From Labrenzia sp. CE80 (GTDB lineage Bacteria; Pseudomonadota; Alphaproteobacteria; Rhizobiales; Stappiaceae): a stretch of DNA of 64,000 nt. The position numbers and the translations under genes are program-made. Positions 48,277 to 57,264 of this stretch are shown in pieces. The DNA is taken from assembly GCF_009650605.1 (NCBI RefSeq), contig NZ_WAJT01000003.1:310001-374000 (forward strand), read 5' to 3'. A model generated the notes under the pieces. The model saw only the letters and a program-made list of their open reading frames with translations. It was not told the origin of the DNA and did no database searches. Position 1 is the stretch's first letter; every line of letters starts with the position of its first letter.

Positions 48277-50886
48277 ATGGCAACCGAACGGTACAACGCT
48301 CGCGAAGTAGAAGCGCGCTGGCAAAAGGTCTGGACAGAAAAGGACGTTTTTGTAACTTCCAACGAAGATGAGCGGCAAAAATACTACGTCCTGGAGATGT
48401 TCCCCTATCCGTCCGGCCGTATCCATATGGGCCATGTCCGTAACTATGCGATGGGCGACGTGGTTGCTCGCTACAAGCGCGCGAAGGGTTTCAATGTCCT
48501 TCATCCCATGGGCTGGGACGCCTTTGGCATGCCAGCTGAAAATGCCGCGATGCAGAACAAGGTGCATCCCAAAGACTGGACCTACGAAAACATCGCCTTC
48601 ATGCGCGAACAGCTCAAGATCATGGGCCTTTCGCTGGATTGGAGCCGTGAGTTTGCCACCTGCGACGTCGAATATTACGAACAGCAACAGCGTCTTTTCC
48701 TGAAATTCCTCGAGGCCGGGCTCGTCTACCGCAAGAACGCCAAGGTCAACTGGGACCCGGTCGACATGACGGTTCTCGCCAACGAGCAGGTCATCGACGG
48801 CCGCGGCTGGCGCTCGGACGCCTTGGTCGAGCAGCGCGAGCTGACTCAATGGTTCTTCAAGATTTCCGACTACTCGGAAGATCTGCTCGATGCCCTGGAC
48901 AGCCTGGATCGTTGGCCGGACAAGGTTCGTCTGATGCAGAAGAACTGGATCGGCAAATCTGAGGGCCTTCGCGTGCGCTTCGAGCTTTTGGAAGCCGCAC
49001 CCACTGGTGACGAGGTTTTGGAGATCTTTACGACGCGGCCGGATACGCTCTTTGGTGCGTCTTTCATGGGCCTGTCTCCGGACCATCCGATTTCCCTGAA
49101 GCTGGCCGAGACTAACCCCGAACTTCAGTCCTTCATCGAAGAATGCCGGCGCATGGGTACTTCTGCAGAAGCCATTGAGACGGCAGAGAAAAAAGGTATC
49201 GACACAGGCCTTCGAGTAAAGCATCCACTCGATGCCTCGATCGAGCTTCCAGTCTATGTCGCCAACTTCATCCTGATGGATTACGGCACAGGCGCGATCT
49301 TCGCATGTCCGGCACATGACCAGCGCGATCTGGACTTCGCGCGCAAATACGGTCTTCCGGTAACACCGGTCGTTTTGCCGAGGGACGTTGATCCGGCAAC
49401 CTTCGAAATCGCCGATGAAGCCTTTACGGACGACGGGACGATTTTCAATTCCCGTTTCCTCGACGGTCTCAGCATCGCGGACGCAAAGCAGGCTGTTGCC
49501 AAGACGCTTGAAGAGACAATGATCGGCGGCGCACCTCAGGGCGAACGGCAGGTGAATTACCGTCTGCGCGACTGGGGCATTTCCCGTCAGCGCTACTGGG
49601 GCTGCCCGATCCCGGTCATCCATTGCGATGACTGCGGCGTTGTGCCGGAAAAAGACGAAAACCTGCCCGTCGAGCTGCCAGCTGACATCAATTTCGACAA
49701 ACCTGGCAATCCCCTCGACAGGCATCCGACCTGGCGCAATACGACCTGCCCGTGCTGCGGCAAGCCGGCCCTGCGCGAAACAGATACTATGGACACCTTC
49801 GTGGACAGCTCCTGGTATTTCGCCCGTTTTACCGCGCCGCGCTGCGATCAACCCACCGATCCGAAAGCCGCCAATGACTGGCTGCCCGTCGATCAGTACA
49901 TCGGCGGAATTGAGCACGCGATCCTGCATCTGCTCTATTCGCGCTTCTTCACGCGCGCGATGCAGAAGGTCGGAGCTCTCGATCTGAAGGAGCCCTTCAA
50001 GGGCCTCTTCACACAGGGCATGGTCACCCACGAGACCTACAAATCCGAAGACGGCAAGTGGCTGAGCCCGGCTGAGATTGTCATTGCGGGAGCCGAAAAC
50101 GAACGCACGGCAACGCACGCAGACACTGGTGCACCTGTCACGATCGGCTCGATCGAAAAGATGTCGAAGTCGAAAAAGAACACTGTCGACCCGACCGACA
50201 TCATCGAAACCTATGGGGCAGACACTGCTCGCTGGTTCATGCTGTCCGACAGCCCGCCCGAACGCGATGTCATCTGGACCGAAGAAGGTGTTCAGGGGTC
50301 ATGGCGTTTCGTCCAGCGTGTCTGGCGCCTGATCCAGGAAATTGCTGACAGCACGTCTCCACGCGACGATGCTCCCGAGATTTCCGGCAAGGCGCTGGAT
50401 CTGCGCAGATCGACCCATAAGACGCTGGCAGCCGTTTCCAAGGATCTGGAAGGCCTCGGCTTCAACCGCGCTGTGGCCCGAATCTACGAATACGTCAATC
50501 AGATTGGCAAGGCCGTTCATGATGGTCTGGAAGCCCCCGATACGGCTTATGCCGTCCGCGAAGCGGCTGAGTATCTGACCCAGATGATGGCTCCGATGAT
50601 GCCGCACCTAGCGGAGGAGTGCTGGACGCGTTTGGGGCTCGAAGGCGTCATTTCAGAAGCGAACTGGCCCGCGGTCGAGGACAGCCTTCTTGTCGACGAC
50701 ACCGTTACTCTGCCAATCCAGATCAACGGCAAAAAGCGCGGTGAAATTATCGTTGCAAGAGACGCTTCCAAAGAGGCGGTCGAAGCAGCTACGCTGGAAC
50801 TTGATTTCGTACAGCGGGCCCTCGAGGGGCGCGCTCCGCGCAAGATTATCGTGGTGCCCCAAAGGATCGTGAATGTCGTTGCTTGA
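48277..50886 (+). CDS. leuS: Leucyl-tRNA synthetase
   Basis: 869 residues. Class I synthetase: HMGH at 50-53 in PYPSGRIHMGHVRNY and KMSKS at 628-632; CP1 editing-domain GTGAIFACPAHDQRD with editing Asp, and zinc-like CDDCG and CPCCGKP. Start at the ATG at 48277; the upstream frame to 48076 is without similarity. Its last 14 bases overlap the lptE start. In the leuS-lptE-holA operon next to parB. Confidence 0.97.
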   Translation: MATERYNAREVEARWQKVWTEKDVFVTSNEDERQKYYVLEMFPYPSGRIHMGHVRNYAMGDVVARYKRAKGFNVLHPMGWDAFGMPAENAAMQNKVHPKDWTYENIAFMREQLKIMGLSLDWSREFATCDVEYYEQQQRLFLKFLEAGLVYRKNAKVNWDPVDMTVLANEQVIDGRGWRSDALVEQRELTQWFFKISDYSEDLLDALDSLDRWPDKVRLMQKNWIGKSEGLRVRFELLEAAPTGDEVLEIFTTRPDTLFGASFMGLSPDHPISLKLAETNPELQSFIEECRRMGTSAEAIETAEKKGIDTGLRVKHPLDASIELPVYVANFILMDYGTGAIFACPAHDQRDLDFARKYGLPVTPVVLPRDVDPATFEIADEAFTDDGTIFNSRFLDGLSIADAKQAVAKTLEETMIGGAPQGERQVNYRLRDWGISRQRYWGCPIPVIHCDDCGVVPEKDENLPVELPADINFDKPGNPLDRHPTWRNTTCPCCGKPALRETDTMDTFVDSSWYFARFTAPRCDQPTDPKAANDWLPVDQYIGGIEHAILHLLYSRFFTRAMQKVGALDLKEPFKGLFTQGMVTHETYKSEDGKWLSPAEIVIAGAENERTATHADTGAPVTIGSIEKMSKSKKNTVDPTDIIETYGADTARWFMLSDSPPERDVIWTEEGVQGSWRFVQRVWRLIQEIADSTSPRDDAPEISGKALDLRRSTHKTLAAVSKDLEGLGFNRAVARIYEYVNQIGKAVHDGLEAPDTAYAVREAAEYLTQMMAPMMPHLAEECWTRLGLEGVISEANWPAVEDSLLVDDTVTLPIQINGKKRGEIIVARDASKEAVEAATLELDFVQRALEGRAPRKIIVVPQRIVNVVA

Positions 50887-51439
50887 TCTGAACGTCCGCT
50901 GCCGCAAGGCGATCTCCGGTCTCATGACCGCCCTCGCCGTTGCAGGACTGCTCGCCGGCTGCCAGGTCCGCCCGCTCTATGGCTCACTCGACACTCCGTC
51001 GGGGGCAGATAGTACTGTGCAGGCGGAGCTTGCCGCAATCGAGATCGATCCGATCTCCGACAAGCACAGCGACGATGACGCGGCGCGGGAGCTCTACAAC
51101 GAGCTCACCTTCAACTTCGAGGGTGGCGCCGCCAGCCCACGGAAGCTGTACCGTCTGAAGGTACTGATGGACATCAGCCAGGCCGCAGTCGGTGTCGAGG
51201 AACTAGCAGATGTGCCCTCTGCCTACACCCTGACCATGAATACGACCTTCGTGCTGTCCGACTATGAGACTCAGAAGACGCTGACAACCGGTCGCTCATT
51301 TGCCACGGCGTCCTATGACTTCTCCAGCCAGCGTTTTGCCAATATCCGCGCGAAACGCGACGCAAAGCAACGCGCCGCCGCAACGGTGGCTGACGATATC
51401 CAGGCTCGGATCGCTGGCTATTTCGCATCCCAGCGCTAA
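50873..51439 (+). CDS. lptE: LPS-assembly lipoprotein LptE
   Basis: 188 residues. Signal peptide with lipobox Leu-Ala-Gly-Cys (Cys30), then VRPLYGSL, the signature after the Cys in alphaproteobacterial LptE. The remainder is a small alpha/beta domain with LYRLKVLMDIS and the C-terminal ADDIQARIAGYFASQR. LptE plugs LptD in the outer membrane for LPS export. AAAGGA precedes the ATG, which lies inside the leuS 3' end (14-base overlap). Twelve bases before holA. Confidence 0.87.
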   Translation: MSLLDLNVRCRKAISGLMTALAVAGLLAGCQVRPLYGSLDTPSGADSTVQAELAAIEIDPISDKHSDDDAARELYNELTFNFEGGAASPRKLYRLKVLMDISQAAVGVEELADVPSAYTLTMNTTFVLSDYETQKTLTTGRSFATASYDFSSQRFANIRAKRDAKQRAAATVADDIQARIAGYFASQR

Positions 51440-51451
51440 GGACATGAGCTC

Positions 51452-52495
51452 ATGACCGCGCTCAAGGCGGGCGAAATAGACCGTTTCCTTGCAAAGCCGC
51501 CCACAGCCGGCGGCGCGGTGCTGATCTATGGCCCTGACACGGGTCTCGTCTCTGAACGTGCCTCTGCCTTGGTCACAAAAGCCTCCGAAGGGGACGATGA
51601 TCCCTTCAACCTGGCCAAGATCGACGCATCTGAGATTGTTTCCGACCCGAATCGGCTGATTGACGAAGCACTAACGGTGCCGCTCTTCGGCGGCCGCCGC
51701 ATCATCTGGATCAAGGATGCTGGCGGAAAGAACCTCTCTCCCGCTGTCACTCCCCTTCTCAAACTCGATGACAATCCTTCTTTGGTTGTCGTCGAAGCCG
51801 GTGACCTGAAAAAGGGAACGGGCCTGCGCAAGTTGTTCGAGTCTGATCGCCGCGCAGTTGCCGTACCCTGCTACACCGACACGGGCCGCGACATCGACAC
51901 ATTGATCGATCAGGAAACCCGAGACGCAGAGCTCAGCATTTCCCGGGAGGCGCGCGCCGCGCTTCACAGCCTGCTCGGTGCCGACAGAATGGCCAGTCGC
52001 GGAGAGCTCAAGAAGCTCTGTCTCTACGCCTTGGGGAAAGGCCGCATTGAAAGCGACGATGTCGAGGCGATCATTGGTGACGCCTCTGCCTTTGAAATGT
52101 CGGAATTGATCGATTCCGCGGCCATGGGAAATCTCGAAACACTCGACCATGGTCTGGAGCGGTTGGACGCTCAAGGATCAAATGCGTCTGTAATCGCGGG
52201 ACAGGCCCTGAAGCATTTTCAATGGCTTCACCGCATGCGTGCGGACGTCGACCGTGGAATACAACCCCAGGCGATCGTCGACGGCCAACGGCCTCCGGTC
52301 TTTTTCAAGCGCAAGACCGCCATTGCTCGCCAGATCCAGATATGGTCCTCAGAAGACCTCTCGAAGGCCACAGAGCGTCTACATGAAGCAATGAAGGTTT
52401 CCCGCCTAAACGCCGGCCTTGGCGCTCCAGTGCTCTCTGAAGCGCTCCTGACGCTTGCTCGTGTCGCCAAGTCGCGATCCGCAAGACGCCGCTAG
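51452..52495 (+). CDS. holA: DNA polymerase III subunit delta
   Basis: 347 residues. Clamp-loader subunit that opens the beta clamp. N-terminal LIYGPDTGLVSERASALV (in place of a working P-loop), PLFGGRRIIWIKDA, and the helical C-terminal collar with LDRLD-like blocks. Preceded by AGGACATGAGCTC-type weak site. Last of leuS-lptE-holA, converging with parB. Confidence 0.9.
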   Translation: MTALKAGEIDRFLAKPPTAGGAVLIYGPDTGLVSERASALVTKASEGDDDPFNLAKIDASEIVSDPNRLIDEALTVPLFGGRRIIWIKDAGGKNLSPAVTPLLKLDDNPSLVVVEAGDLKKGTGLRKLFESDRRAVAVPCYTDTGRDIDTLIDQETRDAELSISREARAALHSLLGADRMASRGELKKLCLYALGKGRIESDDVEAIIGDASAFEMSELIDSAAMGNLETLDHGLERLDAQGSNASVIAGQALKHFQWLHRMRADVDRGIQPQAIVDGQRPPVFFKRKTAIARQIQIWSSEDLSKATERLHEAMKVSRLNAGLGAPVLSEALLTLARVAKSRSARRR

Positions 52496-52536
52496 AACAA
52501 ACGGCACCAAGTCCGCCAGCCAAAAGACAACAAAAA

Positions 52537-52558
52537 AGGCCGGGCATCAGCCCGACCT
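52537..52558 (-). terminator. Terminator after parB
   Basis: On the minus strand AGGTCGGGC and GCCCGGCCT (52558-52537) form a stem with one C-A mismatch and a four-base loop, followed by TTTTTTG. It lies between the holA stop and the parB stop (52590). Confidence 0.85.
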
Positions 52559-52589
52559 CATCATTACGCAACCGAATCCAGACCTGTGT

Positions 52590-53498
52590 TCAGCCAGTTT
52601 CGACGCCCAGCTTGCGGCAAAGCTCATCAAGCTGCTCAAGCGAGGTGTATTTGATCTTCAGATCTCCACTTTCCTTGCCCGGCTTGTGACCAACACTGAC
52701 CTTTAGCCCAAGAGTATCTGCCAGACGCTTCTCCAACGCCTTGGTGTCAGCATCCTTTTCTGCCTTGGCCACTTCGCTCTTGCCGCCGCTCAGGAGCTTC
52801 TGCAGCGCCTCTGGATCCTGCGCCAGTTTCTCGGCGTCACGAACGGTCAGACCCTTGGCAACAATAAGATCCGCAAGCGCAGCCGGGTCTTCCACGGTGA
52901 TCAGCGCTCGGGCATGACCAGCAGTTAAAAGACCTTCAGCCAGATAGTCCTTCACCGAATTCGGCAACTTCAGCAACCGCATGGTGTTGGCAACATGGCT
53001 TCGGCTCTTGCCGATGACCTTGGCCAATTCACCCTGGCTGTAGTTGAACTCGGCGGTCAGCTGATCATAGCCCATCGCTTCTTCGATTGGGTTCAGGTCT
53101 GCGCGCTGAACATTCTCGATGATCGCGAGCTCAAGCGCTTCCTGATCGGTGACATCGCGAATGATGATTGGTGCTTCGTGGAGACCGGCCTTTTGTGCGG
53201 CACGCCAGCGACGCTCACCTGCGATGATCTCGAAACGATCCTGTTTTCCTGCGGCCGGACGAACGAGGATCGGCTGGACAATCCCTTTCGCACGGAGAGA
53301 TTCAGTGAGGTCCGCAAGGTCCTTCTCGGCAAAGGTCTTGCGCGGATTGCGTGGGTTCGGCTCCAGATGCTCAATCGGAACCTTGCGGCTGTCGCGCATC
53401 GTTCGCTCAGGGGGAGATGTATCCTGAGTAGCAGAATCGCCAATCAGCGCCGCCAGGCCACGTCCCAAGCGCTTGTTCTTGACACTATCGTCCGCCAT
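52590..53498 (-). CDS. parB: Chromosome partitioning protein ParB
   Basis: 302 residues. CTP-binding box II GERRWRAA at 94-101, box I LRAKGIVQPILVR, DNA-binding helix-turn-helix with LAKVIGKSRSHVANTMRLLKLP, and a C-terminal dimer domain ending LDELCRKLGVETG. The N-terminus KKRLGRGLAALIG-type ParA-interacting segment is NKRLGRGLAALIG here. ParB loads on parS sites and acts with ParA and SMC to segregate the origin. Its sites lie 1.5-8 kb away (55050-61379). 127 bases follow parA. Confidence 0.97.
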   Translation of the reverse strand: MADDSVKNKRLGRGLAALIGDSATQDTSPPERTMRDSRKVPIEHLEPNPRNPRKTFAEKDLADLTESLRAKGIVQPILVRPAAGKQDRFEIIAGERRWRAAQKAGLHEAPIIIRDVTDQEALELAIIENVQRADLNPIEEAMGYDQLTAEFNYSQGELAKVIGKSRSHVANTMRLLKLPNSVKDYLAEGLLTAGHARALITVEDPAALADLIVAKGLTVRDAEKLAQDPEALQKLLSGGKSEVAKAEKDADTKALEKRLADTLGLKVSVGHKPGKESGDLKIKYTSLEQLDELCRKLGVETG

Positions 53499-53625
53499 AC
53501 CGCATCCGTTTCTTAATTATCTTTATTTTTCAACAGGTTACTTGTTTAGACTAGCTTCCAGCGCTGTTGAACCCGGAACGGATCCGAATCCAAAAGCTAT
53601 GAAATCAACAGTCTCGCCAAAAGCC

Positions 53626-54450
53626 CTAGGCCGCAACGCGCCGAAGCTCACGCTCACGCTGAATGATCTCGGATGCAAGGCGCAGGTAAGCCTGACTGCC
53701 GGAGCATTTCAGATCATAGAGCAACGCAGGCTTTCCGTAGGACGGCGCTTCCGAGATCCGCACGTTGCGTGGAATGATGGTTTCATAAACCGCATCACCC
53801 ATCGTCTCGCGCACATCGGCCACGACCTGGCTGGAGAGATTGTTCCGGCTGTCATACATCGTCAGAACGATGCCATGGATCGTCAGTTCCGGATTCAATG
53901 CGTTACGCACCTGCTCCACTGTGCTCAGCAGCTGGCTGAGACCTTCCAGCGCAAAGAATTCACATTGCAGCGGAACCAGAATCGAATGGGATGCCGAGAG
54001 CGCGTTGATGGTGAGCAGGTTCAGAGACGGCGGGCAGTCAACCAGGACATAGGTAAAACCGATTTCCCGAAACAGACGGGACTGGGCCAATTGCTCGATG
54101 GCGGCGCGCAGACGAAAAGCCCGGTCGCCGGTCGACGCAATTTCCAACTCGAGACCCAGCAGATCCATCGTCGATGGAGCCACCCAAAGTCGCGGAACCG
54201 CTGTATCCTTGATCGCTTCTTCCAGGCGACAATCGCCGCTAAGAACGTCATAAGTGGACAATCCACGATCACGGCGTTCAATACCGAGACCAGTGGAAGC
54301 GTTGCCCTGCGGGTCGAGGTCGATAACAAGAACCTTCTCACCAATAGCAGCAAGGGCTGTCCCGAGATTGATGGCTGTTGTCGTTTTACCGACACCACCC
54401 TTCTGATTGGCAAGCGCAAGAACGCGCGGAGATTCTGGAAGCATGCTCAT
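53626..54450 (-). CDS. parA: Chromosome partitioning ATPase ParA
   Basis: 274 residues. Deviant Walker A KGGVGKTT at 17-24, Walker A' VIDLDPQGNASTGLG, and Walker B YVLVDCPPSLNLLTINAL. ParA forms a nucleoid gradient that pulls ParB-parS complexes. It overlaps the rsmG stop by four bases, so mnmG-rsmG-parA are translationally coupled. The stop codon precedes parB by 127 bases. Confidence 0.97.
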   Translation of the reverse strand: MSMLPESPRVLALANQKGGVGKTTTAINLGTALAAIGEKVLVIDLDPQGNASTGLGIERRDRGLSTYDVLSGDCRLEEAIKDTAVPRLWVAPSTMDLLGLELEIASTGDRAFRLRAAIEQLAQSRLFREIGFTYVLVDCPPSLNLLTINALSASHSILVPLQCEFFALEGLSQLLSTVEQVRNALNPELTIHGIVLTMYDSRNNLSSQVVADVRETMGDAVYETIIPRNVRISEAPSYGKPALLYDLKCSGSQAYLRLASEIIQRERELRRVAA

Positions 54451-55124
54451 ACAGCGATACCTTCCTTACTGGGCCGGGAAGAGATATTAGAAAAAAGAAG
54501 CATCCGGCTCGTAGGATCTATAAGACTTACCTTTTCTACCAGATCGAATGTCCAAGCGTGAGACGCTTCGTTAACTTCTCGTTGGAAATCTTGGCCTTTG
54601 TGGAAAACACATCGCGCACCAGCGGCGGTAAACGGCTCAGCGAAACTCAAGAGCAAATCGAGAGCGGCCAAAGCTCGGCCGGAGACGGCATCAATGGCGC
54701 CATGCTGCCAATCTTTCGCAACCGATTCGATCCGTCCCGCATGCACGGTGCCTTTGGACCCTGTCTCACGAAGGGCCGTTCTCAAAAAAGCTGCCTTGCG
54801 CTGATTGCTTTCAATCATGTGGACATGGCCGTCTGGATCGCCGGCCTGCAGAATAGCCGTCACGACACCGGGAAACCCTGCGCCACTGCCAATGTCCACC
54901 CAGGTCTTAGCCTCGGGCAAGGCCCACTTGGTCTGCAGGCTATCGACGACATGGCGAGACCAGATATCGGGGATGGTCGACGGCGCAATCAGATTTTGTG
55001 CGGGCTGCCACTTCAAAACCAGATCAACGTAGATCTGAAGGCGCTCGATCGTTTCACGTGAAACATCCCCGAAGTTATGCACAATCTCTGCAGAGTTGTT
55101 CAAAGGCACCTGACGACCCATCAC
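54447..55124 (-). CDS. rsmG: 16S rRNA (guanine-527-N7)-methyltransferase
   Basis: 225 residues. SAM-binding block WVDIGSGAGFPGVVTAI, VHMIESNQRKAAFLR, and the GRALAALD block. The early VSRETIERL at about 20-28 is encoded by a parS site. Overlaps mnmG and parA by four bases each. The rsmG position between mnmG and parA is the widely conserved origin-proximal order. Confidence 0.95.
   Translation of the reverse strand: MMGRQVPLNNSAEIVHNFGDVSRETIERLQIYVDLVLKWQPAQNLIAPSTIPDIWSRHVVDSLQTKWALPEAKTWVDIGSGAGFPGVVTAILQAGDPDGHVHMIESNQRKAAFLRTALRETGSKGTVHAGRIESVAKDWQHGAIDAVSGRALAALDLLLSFAEPFTAAGARCVFHKGQDFQREVNEASHAWTFDLVEKVSLIDPTSRMLLFSNISSRPSKEGIAV
55050..55065. promoter_or_regulatory. parS site 1 inside rsmG
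   Basis: CGTTTCACGTGAAACA differs from the bacterial parS consensus TGTTTCACGTGAAACA at position 1 only. It lies within the rsmG coding region, encoding Val-Ser-Arg-Glu-Thr on the minus strand. Confidence 0.85.
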
Positions 55125-57001
55125 GCCGCCCCCTTACGGCTTTGACGCTTGATATGAGATAGCAGCAGTGTGAGCGCTGCAGGCGTTACACCATCCATTC
55201 GGGACGCTTGTCCGAGCGTCGACGGACGTACAGTATCCAACTTCTGCTTAACCTCGTTAGACAGACCGACCAACGCATTGAAGTCGAAACCTGTCGGAAT
55301 CTCCAAGGCCTCATCCCGCTTCAAGGCCGCTATGTCCGCAGCCTGGCGTTCAAGGTAGACAGCATAAAGCGCGTCTGTTGCCACCTGTTCGGCAATGGCC
55401 TCACCAACTCTCTCCAGCTCCGGCCAGACTTCGACCAGCTGTGAGAAGGTCACGTCCGGATAGGACAACAGATCAAAGGCAGATCGACGGATACCATCCT
55501 GATTGACTGGCAGTCCCTTTTTCTGCGCCTCCGCCGGTGTGACCGTGAGGCCCTTAAGCAAGTCACCGGCAGCAACAATCTGGATCATCTTCGTTTCGAA
55601 AGCGACTCGACGTTGCTCACTGACACACCCCAGTTCAACCCCGATCGGCGTAAGGCGCTGATCCGCGTTGTCCGCCCGCAAGGACAGGCGATATTCCGCC
55701 CGTGAGGTGAACATACGGTAAGGCTCGGTGATCCCGCGAGTGACGAGGTCATCGATCATCACGCCAATGTATCCCAAGCTGCGATCGACGACGAAAGCAT
55801 CGCGCCCGGCAGCTTTCAATGCCGCGTTCAGACCTGCGATCAGGCCCTGGGCTCCCGCCTCTTCATATCCGGTCGTCCCGTTAATCTGGCCAGCCAGGAA
55901 AAGCCCGGAGCATTTCTTCGCCTCTAGTGTAGTCGTAAGTTCACGCGGATCCACGTGATCATATTCAATCGCATAACCCGGCTGGATCACCACAACATTT
56001 TCAAGTCCTGGGATGGTCTTGAGAAACGCCAGCTGGGCATCTTCCGGCAGCGAGGTTGAAATGCCGTTCGGATAGACGGTGTGATCATCCAGACCCTCAG
56101 GCTCCAGGAAAATCTGGTGCCCATCCCGATCCCCAAAACGAACAATTTTGTCTTCGATCGAAGGACAGTATCGCGGCCCACGTCCCTTGATCTCGCCCGA
56201 GTACATAGCTGAGCGAGAGAGATTTTCACGGATAATCTGATGGGTCTCAGGCGTGGTCCGGGTGATGTGGCAAGGGATCTGTGGGACTTCGATCTTCTTG
56301 GTCAGGGTTGAGAACGGAATAGGATCAGCATCACCTGGCTGCTCTTCGAGCTTATCCCAGTCAATCGTACGGCCATCAAGACGTGCCGGTGTACCGGTCT
56401 TCAGACGGCCGAGCTCGAAACCGATCTCCTCGAGGGAAACGGACAGCCCCATCGCTGGTCCCTCTCCCTGCCGTCCGGCCGGTATCTTCTTGTCGCCGAT
56501 GTGAATGAGGCCGCGCAGAAAGGTGCCGCTGGTCAGAACAACAGACTGGCAAACAATCTCCCGTCCATCTGCAAGGACGATCCCGGAGATCGCGCCATCA
56601 TCAAATGTCAGCCGATCGGCTTCACCCTCGACGACATCAAGGTTGTCGATGGCGGCGATCTCCGCCTGCATGGCCTCGCGATAAAGCTTCCGGTCTGCCT
56701 GGGCACGAGGCCCGCGAACAGCTGGACCCTTCCGCCGGTTCAGCATTCTAAATTGGATGCCACCCTTGTCGGCGACCCTACCCATCAGGCCATCAAGTGC
56801 ATCAATCTCTCGAACAAGATGACCCTTGCCGAGCCCCCCTATCGCGGGATTGCAGGACATCACTCCGATGGTGTCGGCACGATGAGTGACAAGAGCTGTC
56901 CGCGCGCCGAGCCTTGCAGATGCCGCAGCAGCCTCGCAGCCCGCATGGCCGCCGCCAACCACCACCACATCATAGATCGTATTTGTCATGGTCATATTCA
57001 T
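55121..57001 (-). CDS. mnmG: tRNA uridine 5-carboxymethylaminomethyl modification enzyme MnmG
   Basis: 626 residues. FAD-binding VVVGGGHAGCEAA, SCNPAIGGLGKGHLVREIDALDG, RGPRAQADRKLY and the conserved GRYCPSIEDKI-like block RGPRYCPSIEDKI. Works with MnmE to modify wobble U34 of tRNAs, using folate, FAD and NADH. Two or three N-terminal Mets make the exact start (57001, 56992 or 56986) uncertain. First of the mnmG-rsmG-parA-parB group. Confidence 0.96.
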   Translation of the reverse strand: MNMTMTNTIYDVVVVGGGHAGCEAAAASARLGARTALVTHRADTIGVMSCNPAIGGLGKGHLVREIDALDGLMGRVADKGGIQFRMLNRRKGPAVRGPRAQADRKLYREAMQAEIAAIDNLDVVEGEADRLTFDDGAISGIVLADGREIVCQSVVLTSGTFLRGLIHIGDKKIPAGRQGEGPAMGLSVSLEEIGFELGRLKTGTPARLDGRTIDWDKLEEQPGDADPIPFSTLTKKIEVPQIPCHITRTTPETHQIIRENLSRSAMYSGEIKGRGPRYCPSIEDKIVRFGDRDGHQIFLEPEGLDDHTVYPNGISTSLPEDAQLAFLKTIPGLENVVVIQPGYAIEYDHVDPRELTTTLEAKKCSGLFLAGQINGTTGYEEAGAQGLIAGLNAALKAAGRDAFVVDRSLGYIGVMIDDLVTRGITEPYRMFTSRAEYRLSLRADNADQRLTPIGVELGCVSEQRRVAFETKMIQIVAAGDLLKGLTVTPAEAQKKGLPVNQDGIRRSAFDLLSYPDVTFSQLVEVWPELERVGEAIAEQVATDALYAVYLERQAADIAALKRDEALEIPTGFDFNALVGLSNEVKQKLDTVRPSTLGQASRMDGVTPAALTLLLSHIKRQSRKGAA

Positions 57002-57193
57002 TCATCCGTCGATGGCGGACCATCGCACAAAGGGATCAAATCACCGAAGCGAGTTTCAAGGGAACCATGTTGTCTGTCAGCGCTCTTGGCGCGCACGGCA
57101 GAGGCTGAGCAATTTGCACAAGCACCCCTGGCCGGTTCCGTTGACGTCCTTATAAATTGACCTGGATTTTTGGTCAAAAGAAAACAGGAAGAT

Positions 57194-57209
57194 GATTCAC
57201 GTGAAACAT
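57194..57209. promoter_or_regulatory. parS site 2 (between mnmG and mnmE)
   Basis: TGATTCACGTGAAACA: one mismatch to the parS consensus (position 3). It lies in the 263-base gap upstream of mnmG, with a second identical 16-mer 51 bases away. Confidence 0.75.
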
Positions 57210-57244
57210 GTTCCGGGTCAGAACCGATGCGCCAAACCCCTCAA

Positions 57245-57260
57245 TGATTCACGTGAAACA
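57245..57260. promoter_or_regulatory. parS site 3 (just after mnmE)
   Basis: TGATTCACGTGAAACA, identical to site 2, ending four bases before the mnmE stop codon (57265). One mismatch to the consensus. Confidence 0.75.
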
Positions 57261-57264
57261 GGTC

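Noticed and set aside
48274..50118. A 614-residue minus-strand open frame opposite leuS
   Set aside because: leuS is unmistakable on the plus strand; the antisense frame shows no recognisable protein features and is a high-G+C artefact.
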